DNA of 9,183 nt from JBIOYL01 sp044870185. Its GTDB lineage: Bacteria > Actinomycetota > CALGFH01. The notes below the pieces were generated by a model, which was given only the letters and a program-made list of their open reading frames with translations, did no database searches and had not been told where the DNA came from. A program made the translations under genes and the position numbers. Positions 1 to 6,702 of this stretch are shown here, piece by piece (the first letter of the stretch is position 1; every line of letters begins with the position of its first letter). The stretch spans positions 1 through 9,183 of the forward strand of contig JBIOYL010000107.1 in assembly GCA_044870185.1 (NCBI GenBank), in the 5' to 3' direction.

Positions 1-1
1 C

Positions 2-70
2 GGTCACCCGCACGACCGAGTCTGCGAACCCGACGCCCTCGGCGTTGACCTCCTGCACCACGGTCAGGTC
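2..70 (-). other. Coding-like fragment at left edge, different frame from sbcC
   Basis: Past the sbcC stop codon, another minus-strand frame stays open to the window edge for 23 codons, and 21 or 22 of these end in G or C, the codon signature of real genes here. The peptide begins DLTVVQEVNAEG and ends ADSVVRVT. It is rich in Val, with Gly and few charged heptad positions, so it does not look like the coiled coil that should follow the SbcC N-terminal ATPase. It could be the downstream part of a rearranged gene, the far side of a frameshift, or sequence joined by misassembly. The fragment is too short to assign to a family. Confidence 0.3.
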
Positions 71-573
71 GCGCGGGCCAGCGCCCGCTCGATCGGGCTC
101 ACCCCGAGCAGGTCGAGCACGAGCCGGCGGCGCTCGGCCGGCGCCATGCCGGCGAACGCGGCCAGCTCCTTCTGCTGGGCGCACACCGACGCCAGGAACG
201 CGCGCGCGTCCATGCCGACGACCCGCGTCAGGAACGCGTTGGCCTCCCGCACCGACTGCACGGCGAGCCGGTTGTTGCGGTACACCTCGACCTCGGGGGT
301 GAGGCTGGCGCCCTTGAGCCGGCGGCGCACCTCGTAGGAGTTGCCCTCGTGCCCGAAGACGAGCTCCACCCGCAGGTCCTCGCGCACGTCGGCCGAGCGC
401 AGCTCGGCCTTGTCGGTGCGCGACTCGCCGTACAGGCTGTAGCGGATGGCCTCGACCAGGGTCGTCTTGCCCGAACCGTTCGGGCCGTAGATGCCGATCA
501 GCCCGTCGGGGAACTCCAGGTCCAGGCTGCGGTAGACGCGGTAGTTGCGCAGCGACAGCGAGCGCAGGTGCAT
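64..573 (-). CDS. sbcC: SbcC/Rad50-type ATPase, N-terminal part only (truncated)
   Basis: Only the N-terminal ATPase half-domain of an SbcC/Rad50 SMC-like protein is present. The full protein, with SbcD/Mre11, forms the ATP-driven complex that tethers and processes DNA ends. The 169 residues hold an ABC-type P-loop (GPNGSGKTT, residues 30-38) and a Q-loop region (SVCAQQKEL, about 129-137), then the family-typical LVLDLLGVSPIERAL before a TGA stop. Family members are usually 800-1100 residues with a long coiled coil, zinc hook and C-terminal signature and Walker B motifs, all missing here. The ATG lies 2 bp after the sbcD stop with a strong purine-rich GAGGAGGAGG ribosome site inside the sbcD end, so it is translationally coupled. 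The family call is firm; whether the truncation is natural or an assembly or sequencing error is open. Confidence 0.85.
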   Translation of the reverse strand: MHLRSLSLRNYRVYRSLDLEFPDGLIGIYGPNGSGKTTLVEAIRYSLYGESRTDKAELRSADVREDLRVELVFGHEGNSYEVRRRLKGASLTPEVEVYRNNRLAVQSVREANAFLTRVVGMDARAFLASVCAQQKELAAFAGMAPAERRRLVLDLLGVSPIERALARAT

Positions 574-575
574 GG

Positions 576-1727
576 CTAGCGGGCCTCCTCCTCGGCCCGG
601 CCGAGCAGGCCGCGGCCGAGCGCGGCCAGCCGGGCACGGTCGTAGCCCTCGATCGGGACGCCGGCCAGGTAGCGGTCCCACTCGTCGGCCAGGCTGGCCA
701 GCGGCGCGGCGGCGAGCTGGGCGGCCGAGGAGGCCTCGGCCGCCTCGACGTGCACGGTGACCACCAGGGCGCCGGGGAAGGCCTCGGCGACCACGCGGCG
801 GTCCAGCAGCCGGCGCAGCTCCGGCCGGGCCCGGTTGACGAACACGCGCACCACCGCCCCGTCGACCCCGCCGGGCGGGGCGCCGCCGGCCAGCGCGTCG
901 TAGACCTCGGCGACATCGCGCCCGAAGGCGTCCACCGTGACGGTGTGCAGCGCCCGCCCGCCCGGCACCGGATGGTGGCGGACCGCGCCGGAGCCGGTGT
1001 CCAGGCTGAGCACGCCCTTGACGGCCGGCTCGTCGGCCGACGGCAGGTCGGCGAAGCTGAACGTGTCGGTCGACCCCGGATACCAGGCGTTGGCGGCGAC
1101 CCGGGCGAAGTTGTGGAAGTGGCCGAGCAGGATGTAGTCGAAGCCGGCGTCCAGACTGGCCAGGTCGACCTCCAGCTCGTTGACGTCACCGTAGGTGTAG
1201 CGGCGCGACAGCACGGTGACCGCCGCGTGGGTGACCAGCAGGTTGCAGTGGTCGGCGGAGCGGGCGGCGGCCGCGGCGTCGATCTCGGCCTTGAGCTCGG
1301 CGACGCCGGCGCACTGCGGCACGGCGTGGACGCGCACGCCGGCCACCAGGTCGACCGGCTTCCAGGCACCCTGGTACACGAAGCGGAGCTGCGGGAAGGC
1401 GTCGGCCAGGACGGCATACGGTGAGCCGGACTCGCGCAGCCGCGGCGTGTCGTGGTTGCCGGAGATGGCCAGGGTGGGCACGCCCGCCTCGGCCAGGCGG
1501 CGCAGCCCGCTGGCGCCCTCCCGGAACGCCCGGTAGGTGGGCCGGGGCGCATCGAACAGGTCCCCGAGAACCAGCACCGCGTCCGGGTCGAGCGCCAGGG
1601 CGGCCTCGACCGCCCGGTGCCAGGCGGCCGCGAAGTCGGCCTCCCGCTGGTTCAGCCCGCGCTCGTCGACCGTGTGGTAGTGGCTGCGGCCGAGATGGGC
1701 GTCGGCGATGGCGACCAGGGTGGGCAT
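576..1727 (-). CDS. sbcD: SbcD/Mre11-type DNA exonuclease subunit
   Basis: This 383-residue metallophosphoesterase is the nuclease subunit of the SbcCD/Mre11-Rad50 complex, which cleaves DNA ends and hairpins using two Mn ions. All phosphoesterase motifs are visible: D9-A-H11, GDLFD (55-59), SGNHD (89-93), the histidine of LVTHAAV (H167) and GHFH (202-205), followed by YPGSTDTFSFAD, typical of the family near 217-228. The C-terminal part (about 240-383) is the less conserved capping and partner-binding region. Length matches the family. The ATG overlaps the herA stop by one base (TGATG), indicating translational coupling, and sbcC follows after 2 bp. The same reading frame stays open far upstream across herA and nurA, but that extension is an Arg/Pro-rich shadow and is excluded. 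It could equally be called mre11 given its archaeal-style neighbours. Confidence 0.93.
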   Translation of the reverse strand: MPTLVAIADAHLGRSHYHTVDERGLNQREADFAAAWHRAVEAALALDPDAVLVLGDLFDAPRPTYRAFREGASGLRRLAEAGVPTLAISGNHDTPRLRESGSPYAVLADAFPQLRFVYQGAWKPVDLVAGVRVHAVPQCAGVAELKAEIDAAAAARSADHCNLLVTHAAVTVLSRRYTYGDVNELEVDLASLDAGFDYILLGHFHNFARVAANAWYPGSTDTFSFADLPSADEPAVKGVLSLDTGSGAVRHHPVPGGRALHTVTVDAFGRDVAEVYDALAGGAPPGGVDGAVVRVFVNRARPELRRLLDRRVVAEAFPGALVVTVHVEAAEASSAAQLAAAPLASLADEWDRYLAGVPIEGYDRARLAALGRGLLGRAEEEAR

Positions 1728-3298
1728 CAGTCGTAGAAGCCTTCCAACGCGCCGGCCGGGCGGGTCCGGGCCGGCTCGGGGCGGGGGACGTGGTCGAGCC
1801 AGTGCTCGTACAGGTGGACCTTGGCCGGCAGCGCGAACGGCGCCTCCGGGTTGGTGACCAGCGCCTCGCCCGGCATGAGCGTCTGGATCTCCGGGCCGAG
1901 GTCGGACAGGTCCTGCTTGGAAGAGGAGCGCAGGATCGCCCGGTCGCGCTCGTCGGCCAGGCCGAGCACGAAATAGGTGTTGAACTGGCTGAGCAGCTCG
2001 GCGTCGATCAGCTTGGGCTGCTGGCTGACGGCGCACAGGCCCACGTTGAACTTGCGGCCCTCGCGGGCCAGCCGCGGGAACACGTTGAACTCGGCGTCGT
2101 CGAGCCGGGTGAGCACCCGCTGGGCCTCCTCCAGGGCGACCAGGGTGCGGGGCAGGCGGGCGAAGCGCTCGCGGTCGGTGCGGTAGGCCTCGGCCCGCTC
2201 GGCGAGCAGGCTGCGGGCCAGGATCGAGGCGACCAGGGTCTCCTCGACCGCCTCCAGCCCGGAGGTGTCGACCAGCACCACCTTGCCGGCGGCCAGGTCG
2301 TCCAGCACCTTGCCGGTCAGCGACTGGCTCGGGTCGGCGGTCATCAGCGGCAGCCCGACGATGCGCCTGGCCCGGCGGCACAGCACCTGGATGGTGGCGA
2401 GCTGGTAGCGGCCGAGCTCGGCGTCCTTCAGGTCCTCGGGGGCGTCGGCGGCCAGGCGGGTGAGCCAGGCGCCCTTGTCGCCGAGCTGGGCGGCGGCCGT
2501 CTCCAGCGCCTCCGACTGGGGGGTGGTGAACTTCCAGGCGGTGCGCAGGTCGTCGGCGGACAGCTCGGCCAGCGACAGGCGCAGCAGGTTGGCCTGGCCG
2601 GCCTGGGGGCTCGGGGAGTACACGCGCAGCCGCTCGGCGGCGTGGGGGTGGTGGGCCAGCCCGCGCCGGCCCGGGGCGCCGCCGGTCAGGTACTCGCCGT
2701 GCGGGTCGAACAGCAGCAGGGCGTAGCGGCCGCCGGCGGCCAGCAGCTGGCCGGCGAGCACCTTCATGAGGTTGGACTTGCCCATGCCGGTGGTGGCGAA
2801 CACGCCGACGTGGCTCGGCAGGGTCTCGCCCCGCACGCCGACCGGCAGGTCGATGCAGTCCTCGCCGGAGCGCAGCCGGCCGACCTCGACGTCGCCCATG
2901 CGCCGGCGCAGGAACGCAAGGTCCGCCTCGCAGGGGGCGGTGACCTCGCCGAACTGGGCGGGCAGGCTCTTGGGCTTGTGGAAGCGGCCGTTCTCGTCGA
3001 CGTAGCCGAGCGAGGCGACCTTGGCCACCTTGTACAGGCGGCGGGCGACATCCCGCATGCCGGTCGGCTCGCCGGCGTCGTCCATGGCCATCAGGCCACC
3101 GGCGGTACGCTCGGCCCAGCCGTCGTCGGACGACTCCGAGCCGTAGGCGACGTCGGTGACGCGGAACAGGTAGCGGCGTCCCCGCTCGGGGTCGGCGCCG
3201 ACCAGCAGCTCGCCCAGGAACAGGTCCTCGCCGTAGAAGGCGCGGAAGCGCACGTCGAGCACCGACCGGCCGAAGATGCGTCCTTTGTAGTCGGGCAT
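1727..3298 (-). CDS. herA: HerA-family hexameric DNA translocase ATPase
   Basis: This 523-residue protein is a HerA/FtsK-superfamily motor. In known HerA-NurA systems it forms a hexameric ring that pumps duplex DNA into the NurA nuclease during end resection. Residues 1 to about 140 fit the HAS-barrel that precedes the motor. Walker A is ATTGMGKSN with K174, after the typical HVGVFATTGMGKS context, and DPHGEY follows. Walker B is LVALEEAQRVL with E390 and E391. The downstream SQQPKLID and FVLGLADERDRAIL segments match the sensor and arginine-finger region, and the C-terminus (GEALVTNPEAPF onward) is HerA-like. The ATG lies 12 bp after the nurA stop, preceded by a GAGGA ribosome site. A HerA motor can also pair with Sir2 or DUF4297 effectors in phage defence; here the partner is NurA, so repair is the simpler reading. 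Confidence 0.92.
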   Translation of the reverse strand: MPDYKGRIFGRSVLDVRFRAFYGEDLFLGELLVGADPERGRRYLFRVTDVAYGSESSDDGWAERTAGGLMAMDDAGEPTGMRDVARRLYKVAKVASLGYVDENGRFHKPKSLPAQFGEVTAPCEADLAFLRRRMGDVEVGRLRSGEDCIDLPVGVRGETLPSHVGVFATTGMGKSNLMKVLAGQLLAAGGRYALLLFDPHGEYLTGGAPGRRGLAHHPHAAERLRVYSPSPQAGQANLLRLSLAELSADDLRTAWKFTTPQSEALETAAAQLGDKGAWLTRLAADAPEDLKDAELGRYQLATIQVLCRRARRIVGLPLMTADPSQSLTGKVLDDLAAGKVVLVDTSGLEAVEETLVASILARSLLAERAEAYRTDRERFARLPRTLVALEEAQRVLTRLDDAEFNVFPRLAREGRKFNVGLCAVSQQPKLIDAELLSQFNTYFVLGLADERDRAILRSSSKQDLSDLGPEIQTLMPGEALVTNPEAPFALPAKVHLYEHWLDHVPRPEPARTRPAGALEGFYD

Positions 3299-3310
3299 GG
3301 GGTCCTCGGG

Positions 3311-4369
3311 TCAGGCGTTCAGGGTCTGGTGGAAGTCGCGCAGCACCAGGTCGACGTCGTCCTCGGACAGCCCCTCGCGCAGGCACGCCTCGCGCAGGTC
3401 GCAGCGCAGGTCGGCGAGCAGGTGGCCGGGCAGGGCGACGAGCTGGTGGGCGCGGGCGAGCGGGTAGGGGTAGCCGAGGAAGGCGGGGTCGTCGGACAGG
3501 CCGGCCAGCACGGCAAAGCAGTCGTCGGGGGTGCGCGCACCGCACACCAGGTCGACCCGGAAGGCCCAGGCGCCCCGGCAGGCCAGCCGGGCGACATAGA
3601 CCTGCGAGCGCCATCCCCCCAGCCCCTGGTCGCCGGCGACGTGCACGTACCAGCGCGCGTCCGGGCCGACCCGGCGCTCGGCCAGGCGCCGCACCCGCAG
3701 CACCAGCGGCGCGTAGCGGCCCCAGCGCAGCTTGGACGCCTTGGTCACGCCGACCAGGTCGACCTGGCGGTCCACGGCGAGCTCGTGGATGGGGGCGATG
3801 AAGCGGCCGGGCAGGAACGGGCCAGGGTGCAGGCTGCCGTCGACGAGCACGACGTCGCCCGGCCGGGCGGCGCAGATCGCCGCGCGTACCCGCTGCCACT
3901 CGGCCAGCTCGCGCAGCACGTCGACCACCCCGCCGACGTCGCCGAGCTCGCGTTCCCGCACGATCCCGGCCCGGGCCAGCGCGGCCGCGTACTCGCCGCG
4001 CGCGTCCTGCAGGCCGAGCGTGCGCACCGCCAGGCGGTCGACCTCCTCGGCGACGCTGTGCCGGTCGCGGTGCCAGACGGTGCCGGCGCGGAAGGCGACC
4101 ACCCAGAACGCCCGCCCGCCGGCCAGGCAGGCCGACCCGCCGTCGACGGCGGCCGCCATCACGCCCGGGGCCGGGTCGACGCCGATCTCGACGATGGCCG
4201 CGTCCGCTGGCAGCTCGACGGCGCCGTCGGGGCTGACGGGCTCGTCGACCGGGTTGTCGACGCGGGTGCCGTCGTCGGCGAGCAGCCGGGCCAGGTAGCC
4301 GGCGGCCGCCCGCACACGGTCGGCGTAGTCCTCGACGAGCAGTCCGGCCTCCCCTCGATGAGCGAACAC
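3311..4369 (-). CDS. nurA: NurA-type 5'-3' nuclease, HerA partner
   Basis: This is a NurA-domain nuclease (RNase H-like fold), which in archaea and Deinococcus acts as a dimer with HerA to resect DNA ends. From the chosen start, the metal-binding acidic motifs are AAAVDGGSA (D76) and VVLVDGSLHP (D177). Next come the lysines of VGVTKASKLRW (K210, K213) and the C-terminal GYPYPLARAHQLV (about 299-311), the most recognisable NurA signature. Length from the GTG is 352 residues, normal for the family. The start is uncertain: the frame opens at ATG 4498, but that extension is Arg/Pro-rich, contains the SOS box and promoter-like hexamers, and looks non-coding. A CTG at 4342 has a better ribosome site (GAGGGGAGG, 5-nt spacing), whereas GTG 4369 has none obvious. 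It heads the nurA-herA-sbcD-sbcC operon. Confidence 0.85.
   Translation of the reverse strand: MFAHRGEAGLLVEDYADRVRAAAGYLARLLADDGTRVDNPVDEPVSPDGAVELPADAAIVEIGVDPAPGVMAAAVDGGSACLAGGRAFWVVAFRAGTVWHRDRHSVAEEVDRLAVRTLGLQDARGEYAAALARAGIVRERELGDVGGVVDVLRELAEWQRVRAAICAARPGDVVLVDGSLHPGPFLPGRFIAPIHELAVDRQVDLVGVTKASKLRWGRYAPLVLRVRRLAERRVGPDARWYVHVAGDQGLGGWRSQVYVARLACRGAWAFRVDLVCGARTPDDCFAVLAGLSDDPAFLGYPYPLARAHQLVALPGHLLADLRCDLREACLREGLSEDDVDLVLRDFHQTLNA
4348..4356 (-). promoter_or_regulatory. Strong ribosome-binding-like sequence inside annotated nurA start region
   Basis: On the minus strand GAGGGGAGG lies 5 nt before an in-frame CTG (4340-4342) and 13 nt inside the GTG chosen for nurA. If it is the real ribosome site, NurA begins at that CTG with the peptide LLVEDYADRV and is 343 residues long. 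The untranslated leader would then cleanly contain the SOS box. This is why the nurA start is flagged as unresolved. Confidence 0.35.
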
Positions 4370-4385
4370 TCGGAGCGAACACTCG
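4360..4385. repeat. Tandem 13-bp direct repeat overlapping the SOS box
   Basis: The unit GAGCGAACACTCG occurs twice back to back (4360-4372 and 4373-4385) with no mismatch. Each unit carries one GAAC half-site. The second copy is followed by TTC, which completes a full GAAC-N4-GTTC LexA-type site, while the first copy has only the half-site. The repeat overlaps the proposed GTG start of nurA. Confidence 0.9.
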
Positions 4386-4389
4386 TTCT
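4376..4389. promoter_or_regulatory. LexA-type SOS box upstream of nurA operon
   Basis: CGAACACTCGTTCT contains the GAAC-N4-GTTC core of the Gram-positive and actinobacterial LexA site; both 4-base half-sites are perfect, while one outer base departs from the CGAAC-N4-GTTCG palindrome. It lies between promoter-like hexamers (TAGGCT at 4402-4407) and the nurA start, where bound LexA would block transcription. From this position, DNA-damage induction of the nurA-herA-sbcD-sbcC operon is inferred. A chance match is possible, but the location at the head of a repair operon makes it credible. Confidence 0.6.
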
Positions 4390-4401
4390 GCCGACGCCGG
4401 T

Positions 4402-4463
4402 AGCCTAACCGAAGCCGGCGGCCGGGTGGGGGAAGCCGCACGATCACGTTCGAATCTACCCTA
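4402..4463 (-). promoter_or_regulatory. Candidate promoter region of the nurA operon
   Basis: This intergenic segment is locally richer in A/T than its surroundings and holds three minus-strand -10-like hexamers: TAGGCT (4402-4407), TAGATT (4453-4458) and TAGGGT (4458-4463). No convincing -35 element was found at 17 nt from any of them. TAGGCT is best placed, since initiation about 7 nt downstream would put the SOS box just after the transcription start. A GTTCGA half-site (4448-4453) lies nearby. Confidence 0.3.
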
Positions 4464-4498
4464 CCCGCAGGCGCGCCTTCCACCATCCCGTCATGCAC

Positions 4499-4520
4499 AC
4501 GGCGGGCGCGGACCTGCCGT
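4499..4520 (-). terminator. Weak hairpin after the luciferase-like gene
   Basis: The arms ACGGCGG (4499-4505) and CTGCCGT (4514-4520) pair over 7 bp with one mismatch around an 8-nt loop, directly at the stop codon of the luciferase-like oxidoreductase. There is no T-tract, as is common for high-GC terminators, so it could equally be chance in GC-rich DNA. Confidence 0.2.
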
Positions 4521-5365
4521 CAGCCGATGGCGTCGGCCAGCCGGTCGAGCTGCTCGGGGTCGGCGACGGTGGGAAACAGCACCAGCTCGTGGCAGCCGGC
4601 GTCGGCATAGCCGGCGACGAACTCGGTGACCGCCCGCGGGCTGGTGAGCGCCTCCTGGGCGATGCGCTCGGCGAACGCGCCCGTGAACGCGTAGTAGTCG
4701 CGCAGGTAGGCGCGGCCCGGCTCGGCAGCCCGGCCGAGCGCGACATAGCCCATCCCCCACAGCCGCGGCTCGCCCGGCCGGCCCGCGTCGGCCCAGGCGG
4801 TGCGGGCCCGCTCGGCGGCGGCGGCGAACGCGCGCGGCGGGCCGCCGCTGTGCACGTAGCCGGCCGCGTAGCGGGCCATGCGCACCAGCGCCGACCCGGT
4901 CGTCCCGCCGACCAGCACCTCCAGCCCGCCCGGCCGGGCAGGGCGGGGGGCGAAGCGGGCGCCGTCGGCGAGCTCCCGCAAGCTGACCAGGTGCTCGGTG
5001 AGCAGCCGGCCGCGGGCGGGATGGTCCACCCCGGCCGCCGCGTAGTCGTCGCCGCGGGCGCCGACCGCGAGCCCGAGCGTCAGCCGGCCGCCCGACAGCG
5101 CGTCGACCGAGGCCGCCTGCTTGGCCAGCAGGCGCAGCGGGCGCAGCGGGGCGATCAGGATCGTGGTGGCCAGCCGGATGCGGCCGGTGACGGCGGCCGC
5201 CGCCGCCAGGGTGGCCAGCGGCTCGAGGTTGCCGTAGGCGAGCCGGTCGATGACCGCCAGGCTCGAGAACGACCCGGCGTCGGCCCGCCGGGCCCAGCCG
5301 AGCACCAGCTCGGCGGACGCGCCGGCCAGCCCCGCCGGCGACCCCACGCCCACGTTGATCCCCAC
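4520..5365 (-). CDS. Luciferase-like (LLM class) flavin- or F420-dependent oxidoreductase
   Basis: This 281-residue protein belongs to the bacterial luciferase-like monooxygenase superfamily (TIM-barrel enzymes using FMN or coenzyme F420). Family landmarks are the N-terminal strand INVGVGSP, then FSSLAVIDR (33-41), GRIRLATTILIAPLRP (61-76), and the cofactor-loop segment SGGRLTLGLAVGARGDDYAAAG (91-112). LEVLVGGTT (148-156) and the terminal AGCHELVLFPTVADPEQLDRLADAI complete the barrel. The start is a GTG with AGGAGG 4 nt upstream; an overlapping ATG 2 nt earlier is in the wrong frame. The substrate cannot be read from sequence, and F420 versus FMN use is undecided. It is transcribed in the same direction as nurA but separated by about 150 bp containing that operon's promoter, so it is probably an unrelated transcription unit. 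Confidence 0.9.
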   Translation of the reverse strand: MGINVGVGSPAGLAGASAELVLGWARRADAGSFSSLAVIDRLAYGNLEPLATLAAAAAVTGRIRLATTILIAPLRPLRLLAKQAASVDALSGGRLTLGLAVGARGDDYAAAGVDHPARGRLLTEHLVSLRELADGARFAPRPARPGGLEVLVGGTTGSALVRMARYAAGYVHSGGPPRAFAAAAERARTAWADAGRPGEPRLWGMGYVALGRAAEPGRAYLRDYYAFTGAFAERIAQEALTSPRAVTEFVAGYADAGCHELVLFPTVADPEQLDRLADAIG

Positions 5366-5383
5366 ATCGCCTCCTCGCGGCCG

Positions 5384-5389
5384 ATCCTA
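5384..5389 (-). promoter_or_regulatory. -10-like hexamer before the luciferase-like gene
   Basis: TAGGAT on the minus strand fits the actinobacterial TAnnnT -10 pattern and lies about 20 nt upstream of the GTG start, just before its GAGGAGG ribosome site. No recognisable -35 hexamer precedes it. Confidence 0.3.
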
Positions 5390-5439
5390 CGGGACCGGCG
5401 CGGGGCCGAGCCGGCCGCCTGGGAGGTCGCCGCCGTCGG

Positions 5440-6036
5440 TCAGGCCTTGGCCACCGTGAGCTGGTCGACCACGTAGTAGACGGCGACCAGGAAGTGCAGG
5501 GCCAGGGTGAGCAGGGCGCTGACGAAGGCCACGCCGATCAGCAGGGCGTAGACGACCATGCCGGCGCCGAAGCGGCGCACGGTCGCGCGGGCCTGGGCCG
5601 GATCGATGGCGGCGTGGAGCAGCCGTCCGTCCCGGACCACCCAGCGCCACATCGTGTTGAAGCTCACGCCCATGAGGAACATGACCGCGCTGTAGGCGGC
5701 GGCGGCCACATGGGAGGCCGACCCGCTGCGGATGTACTCGGCCAGCAGCGCGGTCGGGAACGGGATCGCCGCGACGAACAGCAGCAACAGCAGGTTCATG
5801 AACAGCAGGGGCCGGTCGGCCTGGGCGATCTGGCGGAACATCGCGTGATGGTTGACCCAGATGATACCGATGACCAGGAAGCTGACCACGTAGCTGGCGT
5901 AGTTCGGCCACCTGCGCAGCAACGCGGCGGCGAGGTCGTGCTCGGCCCCCACCGGCACGCGCAGGTCCAGGACCAGCAGCGTGATGGCGATGGCGAACAC
6001 GCCGTCGCTGAACGCCTCGAGCCGGTTGGTCTCCAC
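5440..6036 (-). CDS. TMEM175-family (DUF1211) potassium channel protein
   Basis: This 198-residue membrane protein starts METNRLEAFSDGVFAIAITL, containing the FSDGVFAIAxTLLVLDL motif (9-25) that defines bacterial TMEM175 channels. Its conserved first-helix residues line the ion pathway. Hydrophobic segments appear at about 8-27, 46-64, 76-97, 109-127, 156-176 and 177-192, giving the six helices expected of one bacterial subunit; the family forms tetramers and conducts K+. Other family-typical stretches are IWVNHHAMFRQI (59-70) and PFPTALLAEY (92-101). The start is a GTG with only a weak purine-rich sequence upstream, chosen because the peptide aligns with the family N-terminus. Gaps of about 96 bp upstream and 72 bp downstream separate it from neighbours with no obvious functional link. 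Confidence 0.9.
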   Translation of the reverse strand: METNRLEAFSDGVFAIAITLLVLDLRVPVGAEHDLAAALLRRWPNYASYVVSFLVIGIIWVNHHAMFRQIAQADRPLLFMNLLLLLFVAAIPFPTALLAEYIRSGSASHVAAAAYSAVMFLMGVSFNTMWRWVVRDGRLLHAAIDPAQARATVRRFGAGMVVYALLIGVAFVSALLTLALHFLVAVYYVVDQLTVAKA

Positions 6037-6101
6037 GTGGTCGTCCCAGCAGCATCTCCCGCGGCTGCGGGGACGCTACCCCTGCTGGCGCCGGCCGTCG
6101 A

Positions 6102-6119
6102 CCGGGCGGCCCAGCCCGG
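6102..6119 (-). terminator. Possible GC-rich hairpin after carbonic anhydrase
   Basis: CCGGGC (6102-6107) and GCCCGG (6114-6119) form a perfect 6-bp stem around a 6-nt loop, 14 bp beyond the carbonic anhydrase stop. The adjacent decamer CCAGCCCGGC recurs nearly intact at 6121-6130. There is no T-run, so terminator function is only a possibility. Confidence 0.25.
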
Positions 6120-6132
6120 CCCAGCCCGGTGG

Positions 6133-6648
6133 CTATGGCGTTCCGCTCGGCACCTCCTGCAGCTTGCCGGTGCGCACGTCGAAGACGAAGCCGCGCACGC
6201 TGTGCTTGTGCGGGAGGTAAGGGCTGGCGAGGATGCGAGCGATCGACTGGCGGACGTCGCGCTCCACGTCGCCGAACGACTCCAAGGCGAAGTGGGGCCG
6301 CAGGCCGGTGTCGGCCTCGATGGCGTCCTTCAGCTCGTCGTCGCGGAAGGTGAGCATGCCGCAGTCGGTGTGGTGGATGAGGATGATCTCGCGGGTGCCG
6401 AGCAGGCGCTGGGAGATGACCAGCGACCGGATGGCGTCGTCGGTGGCGACGCCGCCGGCGTTGCGGATGACGTGCGCCTCGCCCTCGCGCAGGCCGAGCA
6501 GCGCATACACGTTCAGCCGGGCGTCCATGCACGCGAGCACGGCCACGTGCCGCGACGGCGGCATGGGCAGGTTGCCGGTGGAGAACGAGGCCGCATAGGC
6601 CGCATTGCGCTCGAGCAGCTCGTCGGTGACGGACTCGGTGACGGGCAT
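6133..6648 (-). CDS. Beta-class carbonic anhydrase (mycobacterial Rv1284-like)
   Basis: This is a 171-residue beta-carbonic anhydrase interconverting CO2 and bicarbonate in the cytoplasm. Zinc ligands are C40, H93 and C96, with the D42/R44 dyad in CMDARLN and the HHTDCGM motif. IRNAGG (61-66) and SLVISQRLLGTREIILIHHTDCG are strongly family-typical. The short length and the PMPPSRHVAVLACMDAR context resemble, from memory, the Mycobacterium tuberculosis Rv1284 type rather than the longer plant-like enzymes. The ATG at 6648 is preceded by AGGAG at 5-nt spacing; an in-frame upstream ATG (6732) only adds an Arg/Pro-rich stretch and is rejected. It follows the salicylyl-CoA hydroxylase by about 97 bp and probably has its own promoter. 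Confidence 0.95.
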   Translation of the reverse strand: MPVTESVTDELLERNAAYAASFSTGNLPMPPSRHVAVLACMDARLNVYALLGLREGEAHVIRNAGGVATDDAIRSLVISQRLLGTREIILIHHTDCGMLTFRDDELKDAIEADTGLRPHFALESFGDVERDVRQSIARILASPYLPHKHSVRGFVFDVRTGKLQEVPSGTP

Positions 6649-6702
6649 GGCAGCTCCTGGGTCGGGGCGGGCGGGACGCGCGCGGGGCGCGTCGCGTGCC
6701 GT

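Noticed and set aside
469..485. 17-nt palindrome with GAAC and GTTC inside sbcC
   Set aside because: The half-sites are separated by only 1 base instead of 4, and the sequence encodes the P-loop of SbcC, so it is not an SOS box.
1728..4382. Long minus-strand open frame extending upstream from sbcD through herA and nurA
   Set aside because: The translated extension is Arg/Pro/Ala-rich without motifs, while HerA and NurA motifs are in another frame of the same DNA. The real sbcD starts at the ATG overlapping the herA stop.
1421..4408. 995-codon open frame on the plus strand across herA and nurA
   Set aside because: It is the antisense shadow of real genes: rich in Gly, Ala, Gln and His with no domain, and created by high GC content removing stop codons.
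4370..4498. N-terminal extension of NurA to ATG 4498
   Set aside because: The extra 43 residues are Arg/Pro-rich, the stretch holds the SOS box and -10-like hexamers, and no good ribosome site precedes that ATG. Not fully excluded.
5387..6532. 381-codon minus-strand open frame covering the TMEM175 and carbonic anhydrase region
   Set aside because: Arg/His/Pro-rich shadow frame; both true genes are in other frames with diagnostic motifs.
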